64,000 nucleotides of DNA from Ridgeia piscesae (GCA_025642075.2 JAODUO010000848.1:386017-450016), one strand, 5' to 3'; numbered from the stretch's first letter, positions 34,271 through 46,291 are shown. Numbers and translations are program-made. The notes: a model not told the origin generated them from the sequence alone.

Positions 34271-34433
34271 ATGATTATTCTTACCAGGTTGTTTTTTCGC
34301 AATCCTGGACCTTCTGTTGTTTCTCTGCTAGTGTCATCGTCACTAGTGCATTCGTGTATGCCGGGGTAACACACGAACTGAGCACATTTCCTTTACGTTT
34401 CCGTGATATACGTCTATCTTCCGTCACCCCTTC

Positions 34434-35190
34434 TAGCCAAGCTGATATGTGAATGAATTGTGCGTTTTATGATACAAGCATGACATTTGGCACACACTTA
34501 GATTTCATCATTACAAAAATATATGGATATAGGGCCATCACAGATTTCGCCCTTGAAGGCGTTGGCAGCCATTTTTCAAGATGGCCGCCGTAAACCTATT
34601 TTCTCACATCTTAACAAATGTTTCAAGTAAATCAGTCGTTTTGGTATATAATATAGGTAATCGGGGTCCACCATTTCAAATATATTACTTTTGGCCTTCT
34701 CCGACATTCACATCCGCCTTTTGTAAAGATGGCGGCTGCCAAGACTAATTATCCTATATCTCATGACCTACGCCAGAAATGTTGTTGTCACAATATAGGT
34801 ATGTGGACAGCCGATTTCAGTGTTGTAAAATAATTTGCATTTGACCTTCGTTGACCTTCGTATCCGCCATTTTATCAAATGACAGCCGTTAAAACGAATG
34901 TTTGTCCATCCCTTTAAAATGCTTCAGTTAGAACCGCTACATTTGCGTCAAAATGTAAGTTTTTCAAGGTAGCGACTTCTACTGTGTTACGTATGACCTT
35001 CTCCAACTTCAAGATCCGCCATTTTTAAAGATGGCGCCTTTCAAATCAACTGTTCCTCAAATCTTAAGAATAAACCACCTAAAGAGATACAGTTAGTGTC
35101 AACATTAAGGTTTTATGTGCTGCTAATTTAAATATGCTGCTTTTGATCTTGTCGGACATTCGATTCGGTCGTTTTCAAGATGGCGGTTAA
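34434..35190 (+). repeat. Left long inverted repeat, built of about 150-bp sub-repeats
   Basis: The arm contains a recurring block (CCGACATTCAYATCCGCC, then TTTTNAAAGATGGCGGC) at 34577, 34725, 34874 (degenerate), 35027 and 35176, a spacing of 148-153 bases. Each block joins a GCCAT to an ATGGC. Five units make up nearly the whole arm. Confidence 0.8.
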
Positions 35191-35549
35191 AAATGGCGGT
35201 TATCTTCTGTAATGGCTACCATTAAACGTTATTTTACTAGCTAGGTTATATTCTAGAGAGGAGTATCGCAAATCGTTCCCTTCTTGCTATTTATGATTTT
35301 TTTTATTACTTTCAAAACGATGTGCAGGTTTAATTCATTGTTTATTGGTATAACGATGATACTATCATTGTTTTGTGGCATGTCAGCAGACACATTCCAC
35401 AGCCGAAACCTACTACGTCGGTGTGACAGTTCAATATGCATGTAACACGTGTGTATATATCATAATTGTTTACACATTGTCCATGACCAAAACGTCCTAT
35501 GTAAAATGTAACAGTTCCTGGTTATTACACGTCCTAATGTTTTACTGTG

Positions 35550-37183
35550 TCACACATTAGCTACGAGTATACAGTCCACCACAGTAGCAAAGAGGAGTGC
35601 ATTGATGTTCCTCTTGAGGCACTTGCATAGACCTATGGTACCTTTATTGCAGCCATTGCGCAGTAGTTCACAAGAAGCTTGTGTCGATTCAGAAAGAGTT
35701 GTCCAGCCGTCATTAACATTCCTGTTCCACCCCCATTCACTTGGAGATGGAAGCTCCGAACTCGTGATCATCGTTTTTGCCCAACAGTGACCGGCTTGGT
35801 GAGCAGCCCGCTTTGTGTGCTGGATAAGTACTGCTTGTCCGAGGACAATAGCTCTACTTTTTTGTGTGAACTGCTTCCTCGCTTTGTTGACAAATTCCTG
35901 GCTGCTAGTACAGTCGTACAGCAAGACTAGCAATCGTTCCAGTGGACACAGCCAATTATCTACGGTCTCCGGGGTAGCAGCCAAAGCACAGAAAGCTGGT
36001 GTGACTTCGTCATAGGCATTCCACATGTCCCATGCAGCCCGTTTGCCTCTGCTTCCAAAACATGACACTGTATCACAACCAGTGAAGGCAAGAAACATTG
36101 ACAAAGAAACACAACTGTCCAGACCCAGTGCGTTGGCCATCTCGTGGGCCGGTAAATATCGGAAGTTCTTCCGAGCACCAAATGCAATCCACAGTTCGGT
36201 TATGTTGAAGCGCTGGGCTGATGTCATTGAAAGAACTACCACATCCGTGTCAACTGTGCGAATGGGTATCTTGTCATACCCTTGTTTCACAGCATCCTAC
36301 TCTTCCAGGTGGAGTAGGATTCGTGTATCTGCTTCTTCGTGAGTGAATGGAATAAGGCCTTATATGTCTCGGGGCACATCAGTGTGATATGTGCTGACGA
36401 CTTGTTTGTCAGTGGCAATGGTTGCTCACTAGCTGCCCAAAATGAAAAACCCTATATTGTCGTTGTCAATACAGAGAAAGGCGGCAGCGGATACACTTCC
36501 CTCTCCTTGTTCGTGCTTCAGCCTTCAAGCTATCTGCGAGATGTTCATCCCACACAACTAGTTTGCTCACACGTTGCAGCTGTGATGAGGTGTACGGCAG
36601 GAACACTTGGATCGTAAATAAGAAAATGTCTGCATAATCCAGTCGAAACATGTTGGAGATTGATGCCCCATCAAAAATGATGCTTGTACGACAGGAGTGG
36701 GGGGAATTGTCTTGTGCAGGAACGAGATCTTCCAAGCAGCCACCCAGATCAGAATCGACATCATGTTCATCAGATGCTGCCACTTCGCGTGCTTTGTTGT
36801 ACAACGTTACCAGGCGTTGGGTATGATGTTTGGCCTCTTATGTAATAATAATGTCCCTAGCACCTAGTTTCGCAACAATGACAGCCTGACTCGAACATCA
36901 ACCTGAAAGGTCGATGCATTGCGTAAAGACTCTCCAACTGGAGACATGCGGCAGAAGAAACATATTTCTGTGGAAGGAGGTACTTCTTCTACAGACTGAC
37001 GGGAAAACTTTTTAGAAACATCTGTATTGTCTTCAATTTGAGATTTCCTCTTCTTTGATCGCTGAAGTGTTGACTTGTTGAACTGCAATTTACAAGAGTC
37101 GTGTCATTTGTCTTTGTGCGGCGGAAAATTGCCTCAATGTCTACACAATCATCTAACCTTGAAAGGTTCATTATCTTAGGCAA
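35550..37183 (-). pseudogene. Transposon protein with XPG/FEN-like region, frameshifted
   Basis: From 37183 downward, frames give a CFFCRMSPVGESLRNAS zinc-type block (36864-37088), a middle part with FDGASISNMFRLDYADI and LVVWDEHLADSLKAE (36466-36804), and a 246-codon frame at 35550-36290 with RTVDTDVVVLSMTSAQ, FTGCDTVSCFGSRGKRAAW and a Cys-rich end. I recognise this as a protein found in many copies in corals, molluscs and fish. The DTD and GCDT-x(6)-GK motifs resemble the acidic metal site and helix-hairpin region of XPG/FEN nucleases. The full protein is usually over 600 residues; here it is in at least three frames. Confidence 0.75.
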
Positions 37184-37504
37184 GCAACCAGCCCTGACAA
37201 TATCAATGCGTTTCTTTGATGTTGTCAGTAATAGTTTTTTTTACCTAACCTGCGTCATGTTTTGAATAAGCAGGGCGCCTGACAGAACGCGTTTGTTCCA
37301 ATTTGTCGTCAGACATTGTACACTGGATGTCACAGAGGCTGGTCCGCCTCTTTATATACTATGACCATTCGGATATTATATTACAACTATACTTTTATGG
37401 TGGAAATAGCATGCAGAAGGCTGTCATAACTCAATGGATTACCTGCGCTACATTCTGTATTATATTTATGTTGTTATTAATACACTCAGCATTTATATCA
37501 TCTA

Positions 37505-38231
37505 AAAGTTGCCATCTTGAAAAAAGCTAATATGAATGTCCGACACGAAAAATAAATTACATATTTATAATAAATAGCAGCACATAACATCTTAATGTTG
37601 ACACCAACGTTATCTCTCTATGTGGTTTATTTTTTAAGATTTGATGAAAATGTGATTTGAAAGGCGCATCTTTGAAAATGGCGGATGTTGAAGTTGGAGA
37701 AAGTCATACGTAACACAGTGGAAATCGCTACCTTAACAAACTTACATTTTGATACAATTGTAGCGGTTCTGACTGAAGCATTTTAAAGGTATGGACAAAA
37801 TTCGTTTTAACGGTCATCATTTGATAAAATGGCGAACCGAAGGCGAATGAAGGTCGAATGCAAAATATTACTGCTCTAGGTGGCGTAGGTAATGAGATAT
37901 AGGATAATTAGTCTTGGCGGGAGCAATCTTTAAAAATGGCAGATGTCAGTATCACAGAAGGTCAAAGTAATATATTTGAAATGGTGGTCCCAGAAAACCT
38001 ATACTAGATATCATATAGACTGATTTACTTGAAACAGTTGCTAAGATATGAGAAAATCGGTTTACGACGGCCATCTTGGGAAATGTCCGCCAACGCCTTC
38101 AAGGGCAAAATCTAAGTTCGCCCTATATCTAAATATTGTTGTCATGATGAAATCTAAGTGTGTGCCAAATCTCATGCTTGTATCACAAAACGCACAATTC
38201 GGCCATATTTTGTCACATATAGGCTGGACTA
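37505..38231 (-). repeat. Right long inverted repeat of the same transposon
   Basis: Reverse complement of the left arm with many substitutions. It carries the matching sub-repeat cores near 37512, 37667, 37822, 37932 and 38081 (ATCTTNAAAATGGCRGATG type). Confidence 0.8.
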
Positions 38232-38695
38232 TTCGACTTTCCTCCCAGCGTTTGTCCCCCTGTAATCCTCATTGTAACCAAAACAATTAATCTAGTGAAT
38301 TTTGCACTGGGAACATTCCACTTCCTATGATGAATTTATAAATTGTAATACGCAACGTTACATGTTGTGAAGTTGCTTGTTGAACGCCAACGCCACATCA
38401 TCTATGTTAAGGTAGGGATGTTTATTCACTGTTTCATCAGAATAAGTGACTACATGTTGGTATTTGTCATGGTCTTTGTCAGCAGATTTGGGAGAGTAGC
38501 GTGAGGAATGTGGTGGCCGGCTATAGGCTAATGTTATGTAGGGGCTTTGGGTTCGTGTCTCTTTAATAATGTGTCGTTTCTGTCTTACTTTCTAACTTTG
38601 ACGCCTCCTGTGAATGGTTTTGCTGAAATACCAGCTACACTGGTCAGTAATTTTGGTTGTCATTTCGGTATTCATTTTAAGCAAGTTGGTTTTTA

Positions 38696-38698
<3 letters not shown>
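38232..38698. other. No feature recognised
   Basis: Unique-looking sequence between the transposon end and a microsatellite block. Confidence 0.4.
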
Positions 38699-38737
<39 letters not shown>

Positions 38738-38799
38738 CACACACACACCCACACACCCACCCACCCACACCCACCCACCACCCACCCACCCCACACACC

Positions 38800-38897
<98 letters not shown>

Positions 38898-38906
38898 CAC
38901 ACACTG
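38699..38906. repeat. (TA)n followed by (CA)n microsatellites
   Basis: TA tract at 38699-38736 passes directly into CCCACA-type and then pure CA repeats to 38906. Long open frames read through it only as dipeptide repeats. Confidence 0.97.
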
Positions 38907-38913
38907 TATTCCA

Positions 38914-39279
38914 AGGGGTGACAGGGCAAACAAAAATGAATCATCAATTATGTGCTTGATGGCTAGCGCCTATTAATATATCAACACAATTAAGGGTGCA
39001 ACATTATAGAGCCCGACATGGCGAATATTTACTGGCCTAAGATCAAGTTGTGCGCTGCGGCCAACCAAGTAATTTATCTAGTGATTTTTCACTGGGTAGT
39101 CGGAAGGTTATATCTGAACTGGTATATTAATTTTACTACTAGACCGGTGTAGGTTTTTTTAGGAGAGAGGCGTGATCAGTCTCGCTATATGCCTGTAATT
39201 TTTTTTAACTAAACAAACTGGGGGGATATTTCCTATGCTGTCCCCCAGGCTTAAAAGTGGGGGGACGCGTCCCCCCGTC
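38914..39279 (+). repeat. Dispersed repeat family R1, right portion, left of a transposon insertion
   Basis: The sequence from AAGGGGTGACAGGGCAAAC to GGGGACGCGTCCCCCC matches the reverse complement of 61530-61895, including the blocks TTCACTGGGTAGTCGGAAG and TCAGTCTCGCTATATGCC. The family continues across the transposon at 41665 with GTCCCCCACCGATCGA and then stops, as it does at 61507. Confidence 0.8.
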
Positions 39280-41664
39280 CGCGACTTCGCCTTTCCGGCT
39301 AGAAATGTTGTTAAGGCACTGCTTGCAATGCTATCTGCGTTGCGATTGGTTGCTGGAAGTAAACACGCGCCACGTGCATTTGGCAGTGCAACTTGGCGGG
39401 CGGGAGCGTCGTTGGATCGAGGAATGCACAAAACCAACCAGAACCCCGCGCAAAGTGAACTGAGTGAACTGACCTACATAAAAACATCACGCGCTGTTTT
39501 TCTGCCGCATACAAGAGCGTTAGAATCTAGGTGAAGAAAACTGTATAGTAGAATAAGAGGATAAATAGCCGAAAATACGATATTGTTTCGATTATAATGC
39601 AGTGCTAATAATTATTATCACATGCATTTAAAACATAACATTTATTCCATTTTTATTACATAAATCTTATTTTCGCAATTAATTAATCTCACTTGCTAAT
39701 TATTATGACATGCTTTTAAAAGATTTATTTTCATTTTAACTACATAACATCATATTATTTTTATTTTTACAGTCATGTCCGATCAATTTCATACAAGTTA
39801 TACATGAAAATATAAAAGAAATGAAAATAAACAGTAAAACCTTTAAATATAAAAATAACTTGCACAAGGCTAGCTTGTAAAGTACAATGTGAACATACAG
39901 TATATACAACTATATTACTTGAAGAAGAAATATGTAAAGACATTTATATTTCAAAACAAACAACTGATAATACTAATCATTAATAAGTAGACAAGAAAAT
40001 ATATATTGGTAGACATTTAAAAATAATAAGACAATACAAAACGTAATCATGAATATTATGATCTGGAGAATCACTGATATTCATAACTGGACATTAAGAG
40101 TCAGGTTTAAATAATAGTAATGCTTAATGTGTTAACTCTTAAATGTAATATATTTATGACATCATTCAACTCAACATTAACTTATGCAAGGCTGGCTTGT
40201 AAAGTACAATGTGAACATATCGTTTATATAACCTGACAAATAAACATGTCATGCTCACTCCTTGTCTTATAATGAGTAAATATATATTGTAGTGCCATGA
40301 ACAAAAAATAAGACAGAGGCAAATTATCTACCAAGACAAACAATACAAGTTATATAATAATACTATTGTAAACACAATTGCTGTAAAACAATCAGAACAC
40401 ACTCATTGTATGAGTGAACAGTATTGCAATGAAGCACAAGTAATTTCACTTCACTGCAACTAAGGCTGTTTTTTCCCACAAAGATATGACTAGTGTAAAA
40501 CTTTGAGAATTTGCAACACACACTTATAATTGTATATATAGCAAGTTGCAGTGCTATAAGTTCATTCTATACATACACACATCAACAAATCAACAATGAA
40601 CATACATGATAAGCAGTGCTGTTATGATTTTAAAAATAAATTCTAGGTGTGGAAATGGGATTAATGAAACCTGTTGCAATTCCAACTGTTTCTCATACAC
40701 ATTTGATTGAGGAAACACAATGTCCAAAATGCAATACATTTAGTGCTTTTTAGCCAAAGCAATGTTTGCAGACACAGCATATCCGAGGTTGTGTGGTGCT
40801 TGCCTCTTTTTCTTCTTTTCCTCTTTGCGCAAGGACTTGCCGAAGTAAATTTTTCTCTTTATATGTTTTTTCATCAATTAATGTAGTTGTATATTCTGTA
40901 AGTTCACATTGTACTTTACCAGCTAGCCTTGTGCAATTTATTTTATATGTAAGAGTTTTATTGTTTATTTTCATTTCTTTTGTATTCTCATGTATGACTT
41001 GTATGAACATTATTGGAAATGACTGTAGCAAATAACATTGAAATAGTAAAACTGGAAATAAATGTTGTTTTAAATGCATATCATAATAATTATTAGAAAG
41101 TGAGCACAATTAATTGCGAAAATAAAATGTATGTAATAAAAATGGAAGTAAATGTTTTAAATGCATGTCATAATTATTAGCAAGTGAGATTAATTAATTG
41201 CGACAATAAAATGTATGTAATGAAAATGTAAATATATGGTTTAAATGTATGTCATAATTATTAGCAAGTGAGATTAATTAATTTTGAAAATAAAATGTAT
41301 GTAATAAAAATTAAATAAATGCACGCGATAATAATTATTAGCTCTGCATCATAATCGAAACAATATCGTATTTTCGGCTGTTTACTCTCTTGTTCTACTA
41401 ATACATTTTCCCACCTAGATTCTAACGATCTTGTATGCGGCAGAAAAACAGCGCGTAATGTTTTTATATAGGTCAGTTCGCTCAGTTCACTTTGCGCGCG
41501 TACTGGTTGGTTTTGTGTATTCCTCGATCCGACGACGCTCCCGCCTGCCAGGTCACGCAGTCAAATGCACGTGGCGCGTGTTTACTTCCAGCAACCAATC
41601 GCAACGCAGATAGCATTGCAAGCAGTGCCTTAACAAAATGTGTATCCGGAAAGGCGAAGTCGCC
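39280..41664. mobile_element. Long-TIR DNA transposon with 9-bp target duplication (Mutator-like by inference)
   Basis: The ends are GCGACTTCGCCTTTCCGG at 39281 and its reverse complement ending at 41663. The arms are about 90% alike for some 370 bases and align more loosely for 620-770. CCCCCCGTC stands at 39271-39279 and again at 41665-41673. The related repeat at 61507-61560 has the same target without the insertion. A 9-10 bp duplication plus long TIRs is typical of Mutator-like elements. No transposase is seen, so this copy is probably non-autonomous. Confidence 0.75.
40750..41079 (-). CDS. Hypothetical 109-codon frame in the right arm of the long-TIR element
   Basis: The frame is basic and Cys-containing, with TRLAGKVQCELTEYTTTL and QPRICCVCKHCFG at its end. 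The left arm has the matching stretch (39790-39900) with stops. A splice-acceptor-like CAG precedes the conserved part in both arms. I do not recognise the protein; it may be an exon of the transposon's own gene or chance. Confidence 0.3.
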   Translation of the reverse strand: MHLKQHLFPVLLFQCYLLQSFPIMFIQVIHENTKEMKINNKTLTYKINCTRLAGKVQCELTEYTTTLIDEKTYKEKNLLRQVLAQRGKEEKEASTTQPRICCVCKHCFG

Positions 41665-41689
41665 CCCCCCGTCCCCCACCGATCGAAGC

Positions 41690-42964
41690 CCGTGGGAGTA
41701 ACGACAAAGATGTCAAAACAGGTTTCATACATTCATATTTAGATACACCGGTAGAAATTAGGGAAAATGCTCGTATAGTGATATTTTTCAAGGCGTAATA
41801 GGCGTGCAGCACTCACAGCGTTCTTTTTAATACTATCCTCAACACTGCGACAAAAACGTTTTCATAAAATCGCTACCACTATAAAAATGTGTTTACGTAT
41901 CATGAGTACGATCGTTGCATACATGGCACTGCTTTGAGGGAGAGTTGTCCAGCTTTACTGTCCAGCACTTCACTTAGCAAAACTTAGTATGTTAAATCAC
42001 AGTTTTAAACCCTTTGTCCATTCCGGCGAAAATACGTGCTCAAAGAAATTGCGAAAGGTGTGATCATACCACAGAGTTATATCATTAGTCATTCTCCTAT
42101 GCAATAAAGTAATAATCTAGCTCGCTGGTGTGGACCACTGATTGCCAGTATTGCAGGACATACAGCATAGAACTGTTGGACAACGTATCAAATGCAACAT
42201 GTCTGGCATGACGAAATGTTTGCATACCGTTGTGTCTCTGTGCTCCCCCTATACACGACATCAGTATTTTCTGGAGTAGGCCAGCAGCCATTAGCTGGTG
42301 AGTAATTTGAGTTGGTTGGGCGGTAGTGAACTGGATATTTGTAACTGCACTCTCTTGATAAGGTGCCTGATGGTTAATCAATGGGGTAGGCTGCAAGCTA
42401 TAGCTTATTCATTTGTGGAAAGGTTGTGACCTGGAAAGGTTAATATCCCATTTGAATCATCCTAATTTGTGGACAGTTGATTGGCCCACAGCGGAGCGAG
42501 CAACACATATCTGTTTTTAACTCTCTACACCATTTAGAGGCATGCTGATTACAATAGTTATTGTGAGATATCGAAAGAAACACGTGCTATATGACTGAGG
42601 TGAAACTTCTCATTTGTACAATGTAGCTGAGGTAATGGTCTGCACGAACATGCCCAATTGCTACTAATTTGGAAAATTAACAATAATAAGATTACAATCA
42701 TGAGCAATTTGATAATACGTAACTTATATTGGTTGAATTAAATACCAAACCATTATTTAATAGTATTATTGTGCAACGTGCTAGCATGATTGACATATTT
42801 TGTATTAACGTAACGGCTTAATGAGATAATAAATGACGACTAATAATGAATGATAATGGATATTGTCATCTTCATTTCCATGTTCTGCTCGTTTAGCGAG
42901 TGAGTTTGTGACTACTGACTAAATGTAAGAGCTGTGAATTGCATGCAATGTATACTTTTACTGA
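41690..42964. other. No feature recognised
   Basis: Frames such as 42097-42396 (minus) have no recognisable domain. Confidence 0.4.
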
Positions 42965-44444
42965 TAATAATAATAATGACAATTTGTATAGCGCCAGTAT
43001 GAGTCACATGGTGGCTTTTACATATAAAACATCATGTTAAAACAATAATATTAATGCCAATAAGGCGACATTTTTAGACCCAAAAAATAAATAAATAAAA
43101 TAATAATAATATAATTACCATTCAGTATAGTAATAAAAAATAGTTAGTGTCATAGAATGTATACAGTCCAGAACATGTCCAAGGGAAAGTCCACATGTAT
43201 CACTCAAAGTAAGGTTTAGAAAGATGTGTCTTCAATGCTGTCTTGAAGACACCGACTGTTGCGCTGGCTCTGATATTGTTTGGACGTGTATTACAGGCCT
43301 TAGCTGCGGATACAGTGAACGATCGCGCTCCCCGCGAGTTTTTAGATTTGTGTTCTGTTAATAGCAGCTTATTTACAGAGCGCATATTTCCACGGAGTGG
43401 TTCGTACAGTTTAACAAGGCTACACAAGTAAGTAGGCGAGACACCATGGATTGTCTTGAACACAAACATGGAGATTTTGAAGATAATTCTCTGTTCGATT
43501 GGTAGCCTTGTAGTTGTTTGAGGATAGGTGTGATGTGAGTACATTTCCTGGAGAGGGTGACAAGTCTGGCAGCAGTGTTTTGTAATCGCTGGAGTCGTTT
43601 TAGCTGCGTTTTGTCGAGGCCGTGAAGCAGTGAATTGCACGTGTCCAGTCTAGAAGAAATGAGCGCGTGAGTGAGTAGTTCCGCAACCGGCTGATTGATA
43701 TGCTTACGAATCATCCCAATATTTCTGATTGATACACACTCAAGCTTTGGACACTTTCGCGATGTGTTTATCCATGGAAAGGTTCTCATCAACGATAACG
43801 CCGAAGTTCGTGACACTGTCGGTAGGAATGACCATGGTGTCGCCCATTCCGATCTGTGTGATGTTAACTTTTGATCTCTGTTGTTTTGATCCAACCACAA
43901 TGAACTCTGTTTTTCCGTTGTTCAGCTTCAGGTAATTCCGCGACATCCATTGACGTAGTTCGTCAAGACATGCTTCAATTTGCTCTATTGCGTCATTAAC
44001 GTTTGACTGTGTAGGATCGACTGAAATGTATATTTGAGTATCGTCTGCGTAACAATGATATATCAGGCCATGCTTCCGGATGATATCAGCCGTGGGTGAG
44101 ATGTACATTGAAAATAGTGTAGGTCCTATAACAGAGCTTTGCGGGAGACCGTACTTTAGCTGCGATATATCCGATGTCACGTTGTCAATGTGCACACAGT
44201 ATGTTCTGCCACTCAGGTATGACTGGAACCAGGCAAGTGCAACACCGCCGATTCCAAAATAGCTGTTCATACTGGATAACAGAATGGAGTTATTGACAGT
44301 GTCAAAAGCTGCGGATAGATCTAGTAACACAAGAAGAGTGATCTTGCCGCAGTTCATGGCTTGCAACAGGTTGTTATGAACGTTTATGAATATATTAGGG
44401 GGGTTAACCGCCCGTTGAGATAATATCTGGCCTTGAGATACCAT
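42965..44444 (-). mobile_element. 5'-truncated L2-like LINE
   Basis: The minus strand runs from polymerase motif A (LLDLSAAFDTVNNSILLSSM, near 44320) through GLPQSSVIGPTLFSMYIS, CYADDTQIYISVDPTQSN, YLKLNNGKTEFIVVGSKQ and NFGVIVDENLSMDKHI to the tail LYEPLRGNMRSVNKLLLTEH, stopping at 43200. Frame changes occur near 43740 and 43480-43500. The 3' UTR ends at about 42965 in GCGCTATACAAATTG and ATTATTATTATTATC, a typical L2-type terminus. The endonuclease half is missing. Confidence 0.9.
43740..44444 (-). pseudogene. L2-like LINE reverse transcriptase, palm to thumb
   Basis: A 234-codon open frame holds the three catalytic blocks: Asp in LDLSAAFDTV, the SSVIGPTLFS block (usual QGSVLGP with a changed Gly) and YADD. 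It is cut at its N-terminus and leaves frame at the thumb, where the match continues in 43373-43900 and 43200-43640. Confidence 0.85.
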
Positions 44445-45079
44445 CCAGTTACACCGATTTAGGAAACTATTTTACTACTTATTTTATTATTACGTAAGTA
44501 CGTACGTACGTACCTACGTACGTACATGCATGGACATTTACATACCCAAACATACTATTGGCGGCAACATAGCCGGATGTAGATGGTTGAAATTGGTGGT
44601 GCATAAGTTAAAAAACAAGAGGAAATATTGATTGATAAGCATTATTCTTATGTGAATGTTATTCATAAAGTATTACTTTAAAGTAAACATATAATGAATA
44701 GTAGTTTTGGTAAAAGTTTGTTAGTTTGAGCAGAGTAGTATAATAGTGGGTGATAATTGGATAATCTAGCCTTCGACAAGTTTGAAAATAAGATTTAGCA
44801 AATCTGAATACTTGATAACAGATAAAGTAATAAGCATAACAGCTACACACGTAAGACGATAATTTGATCAGGTAGCATTGTTACTAAAAAGTTTGTTTAG
44901 TTTGTTTAGCTAGGTCGTGTCCAACATATCCGCTAGGGAACGGTAAAAGTAGAGACTAAAATTGGCGTTCACGGTAGAGCAGGTAGGCTGTTGTGTATAA
45001 CATAAAGTGTGCTGCAGTTGCTGTCTACAATAAACAGTCTTTCTAAAGACTAAGTTGGTATACCGACTAAGGTAATTTT
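44445..45079. other. No gene; TACG microsatellite
   Basis: A short (TACG)n tract lies at about 44493-44525. Otherwise AT-rich sequence with no recognisable feature. Confidence 0.5.
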
Positions 45080-46091
45080 TTAGACAGTTGGTAGGGAAAC
45101 TGTAGAAGAAAGAGTTGAACAGATTATTCTCTCAGGAATTTTGCAAGTGATGGGAGGAAGGGGAGCAACATATAAAAACTGCAAGAGGATGGCAATCAAC
45201 GCTCTAATAGAGCAGATGTATGAAGAAGAAGAAAAAGGAGTTGGCTTTATAGATTTGTGGGGATACTTTGTTGGGAAAGAAGACATGTACGTGAGAGATG
45301 GCCTCCATCTAAGTGGAAAGGGCGCAGCAGTATTCTCTTAGAATCTGCTTCGATCTATGGACAGTGGGACAGGTTGCAACTATTTAAACTAGATTCGCAG
45401 GGGGGATTCACAGAGAAGCCAGTCTGGAGGCACAGATAAAGACAGCAAAAAGACATCAGCAAAGAACAATCTGGAAAACCATACTACATTTGCTTATAAA
45501 TGTGTTTGTTTAAATGCAAGGAACATAGTAAACAAACGAAATGAACTAGACATTATGGTAGAAGATACTGACCCTCACATATTGGGTATAACTGAATATT
45601 GGGCCACCACCGATATATCAGATGCCGAATTAGGATTGACAGGATATGTAATGTATAGGAAAGATATAATAGGAAGAAGGGGAGGTGGCGTTATTTTACA
45701 TATTAAGGAATCCATTCAGACTTATGAAATAAATTACAAAAAGAAGCAGAACATAGTTACAGGAAACTCAACATTAACTGTTGGGATAGCTTATCGAAGT
45801 CCAAGCATAAGCATAGACGAGAATGAGAAAGTACAAAACGCTACCAAGGAAGTGAGTAAACGGGACTGTATTATTATGGTGCATTTTAACCACGACATGA
45901 GGAAATAGTTAGCAAAGATAGACTGGAATAACACACTGAAGAATAAATCAGCAACAGAATGCTGGAATATCTTAAAGAGTGAAATTGACTGCATCGTCAA
46001 TAAATTTGTCCCCTTGAAAAAAACAGGGGAAACGGTCAAAACAGAAACACTTATCGAAAGATGCCATTAAAAAATCAAATACAGCAAATGA
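45080..46091 (+). mobile_element. CR1/L2-type LINE, 5' portion, split by a Gypsy insertion
   Basis: The frame 45141-45341 ends GFIDLWGYFVGKEDMYVRDG then LHLSGKGAAVF, resembling the C-terminal block (with catalytic Asp-x-x-His) of the SGNH-esterase-like ORF1 of CR1-type LINEs. The frame 45555-45908 is the start of the ORF2 endonuclease (LNARNIVNKRNELD, ILGITEYWATTD, RRGGGVILHIKES). The linker follows near 45910-46080. At 46095 the sequence is interrupted by the Gypsy element and resumes at 50330. Confidence 0.8.
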
Positions 46092-46095
46092 TGTG

Positions 46096-46291
46096 TGTAT
46101 CGTTTCGGGTGGTCACGACTATCCATAATAATGAATCGACTACGTGGCTGGACTCCAACTGTGTTTAATCTACTACCAAGCGTCTCCAGCAATCAACCAT
46201 GTGCTTCTGACGCGTCATCTCCAACCGACTATATTTTATAGTAGCGCTACCATTCGCTAGATGGCAGCATGTCTACGACAGTCACGTAACA
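46096..46291 (-). repeat. Gypsy A, 3' LTR
   Basis: 196 bp bounded by TG and CA in element orientation (TGTTACGTGAC to GAAACGATACA). A purine-rich tract AAGGAGGGAGC directly precedes it in element orientation (46292-46302). Confidence 0.9.

Larger units (their letters stand above)
34434..38231 (-). mobile_element. DNA transposon with long inverted repeats and XPG-like protein gene (Academ-like)
   Basis: Inverted arms lie at about 34434-35190 and 37505-38231. The termini pair as TAG-CC-AGC-ATATGTG on both sides with some mismatches. A possible 3-bp target duplication TTC flanks it (34431-34433 and 38232-38234). The protein gene lies between the arms on the minus strand. Academ transposons are known to encode a protein with an XPG-type nuclease and to have 3-4 bp duplications. 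The assignment here is inference from those two traits. Confidence 0.6.

Noticed and set aside
34019..34369. 116-codon hydrophobic plus-strand frame
   Set aside because: CT-rich antisense of a LINE C-terminal tail on the minus strand; no domain of its own.
38677..38947. Cys-Val and Ile-Tyr repeat frames
   Set aside because: Translation of (CA)n and (TA)n tracts.
40750..41079. Transposase in the long-TIR element
   Set aside because: The frame shows no DDE/DDD signature, zinc finger of MULE type or sufficient length; listed only as hypothetical.
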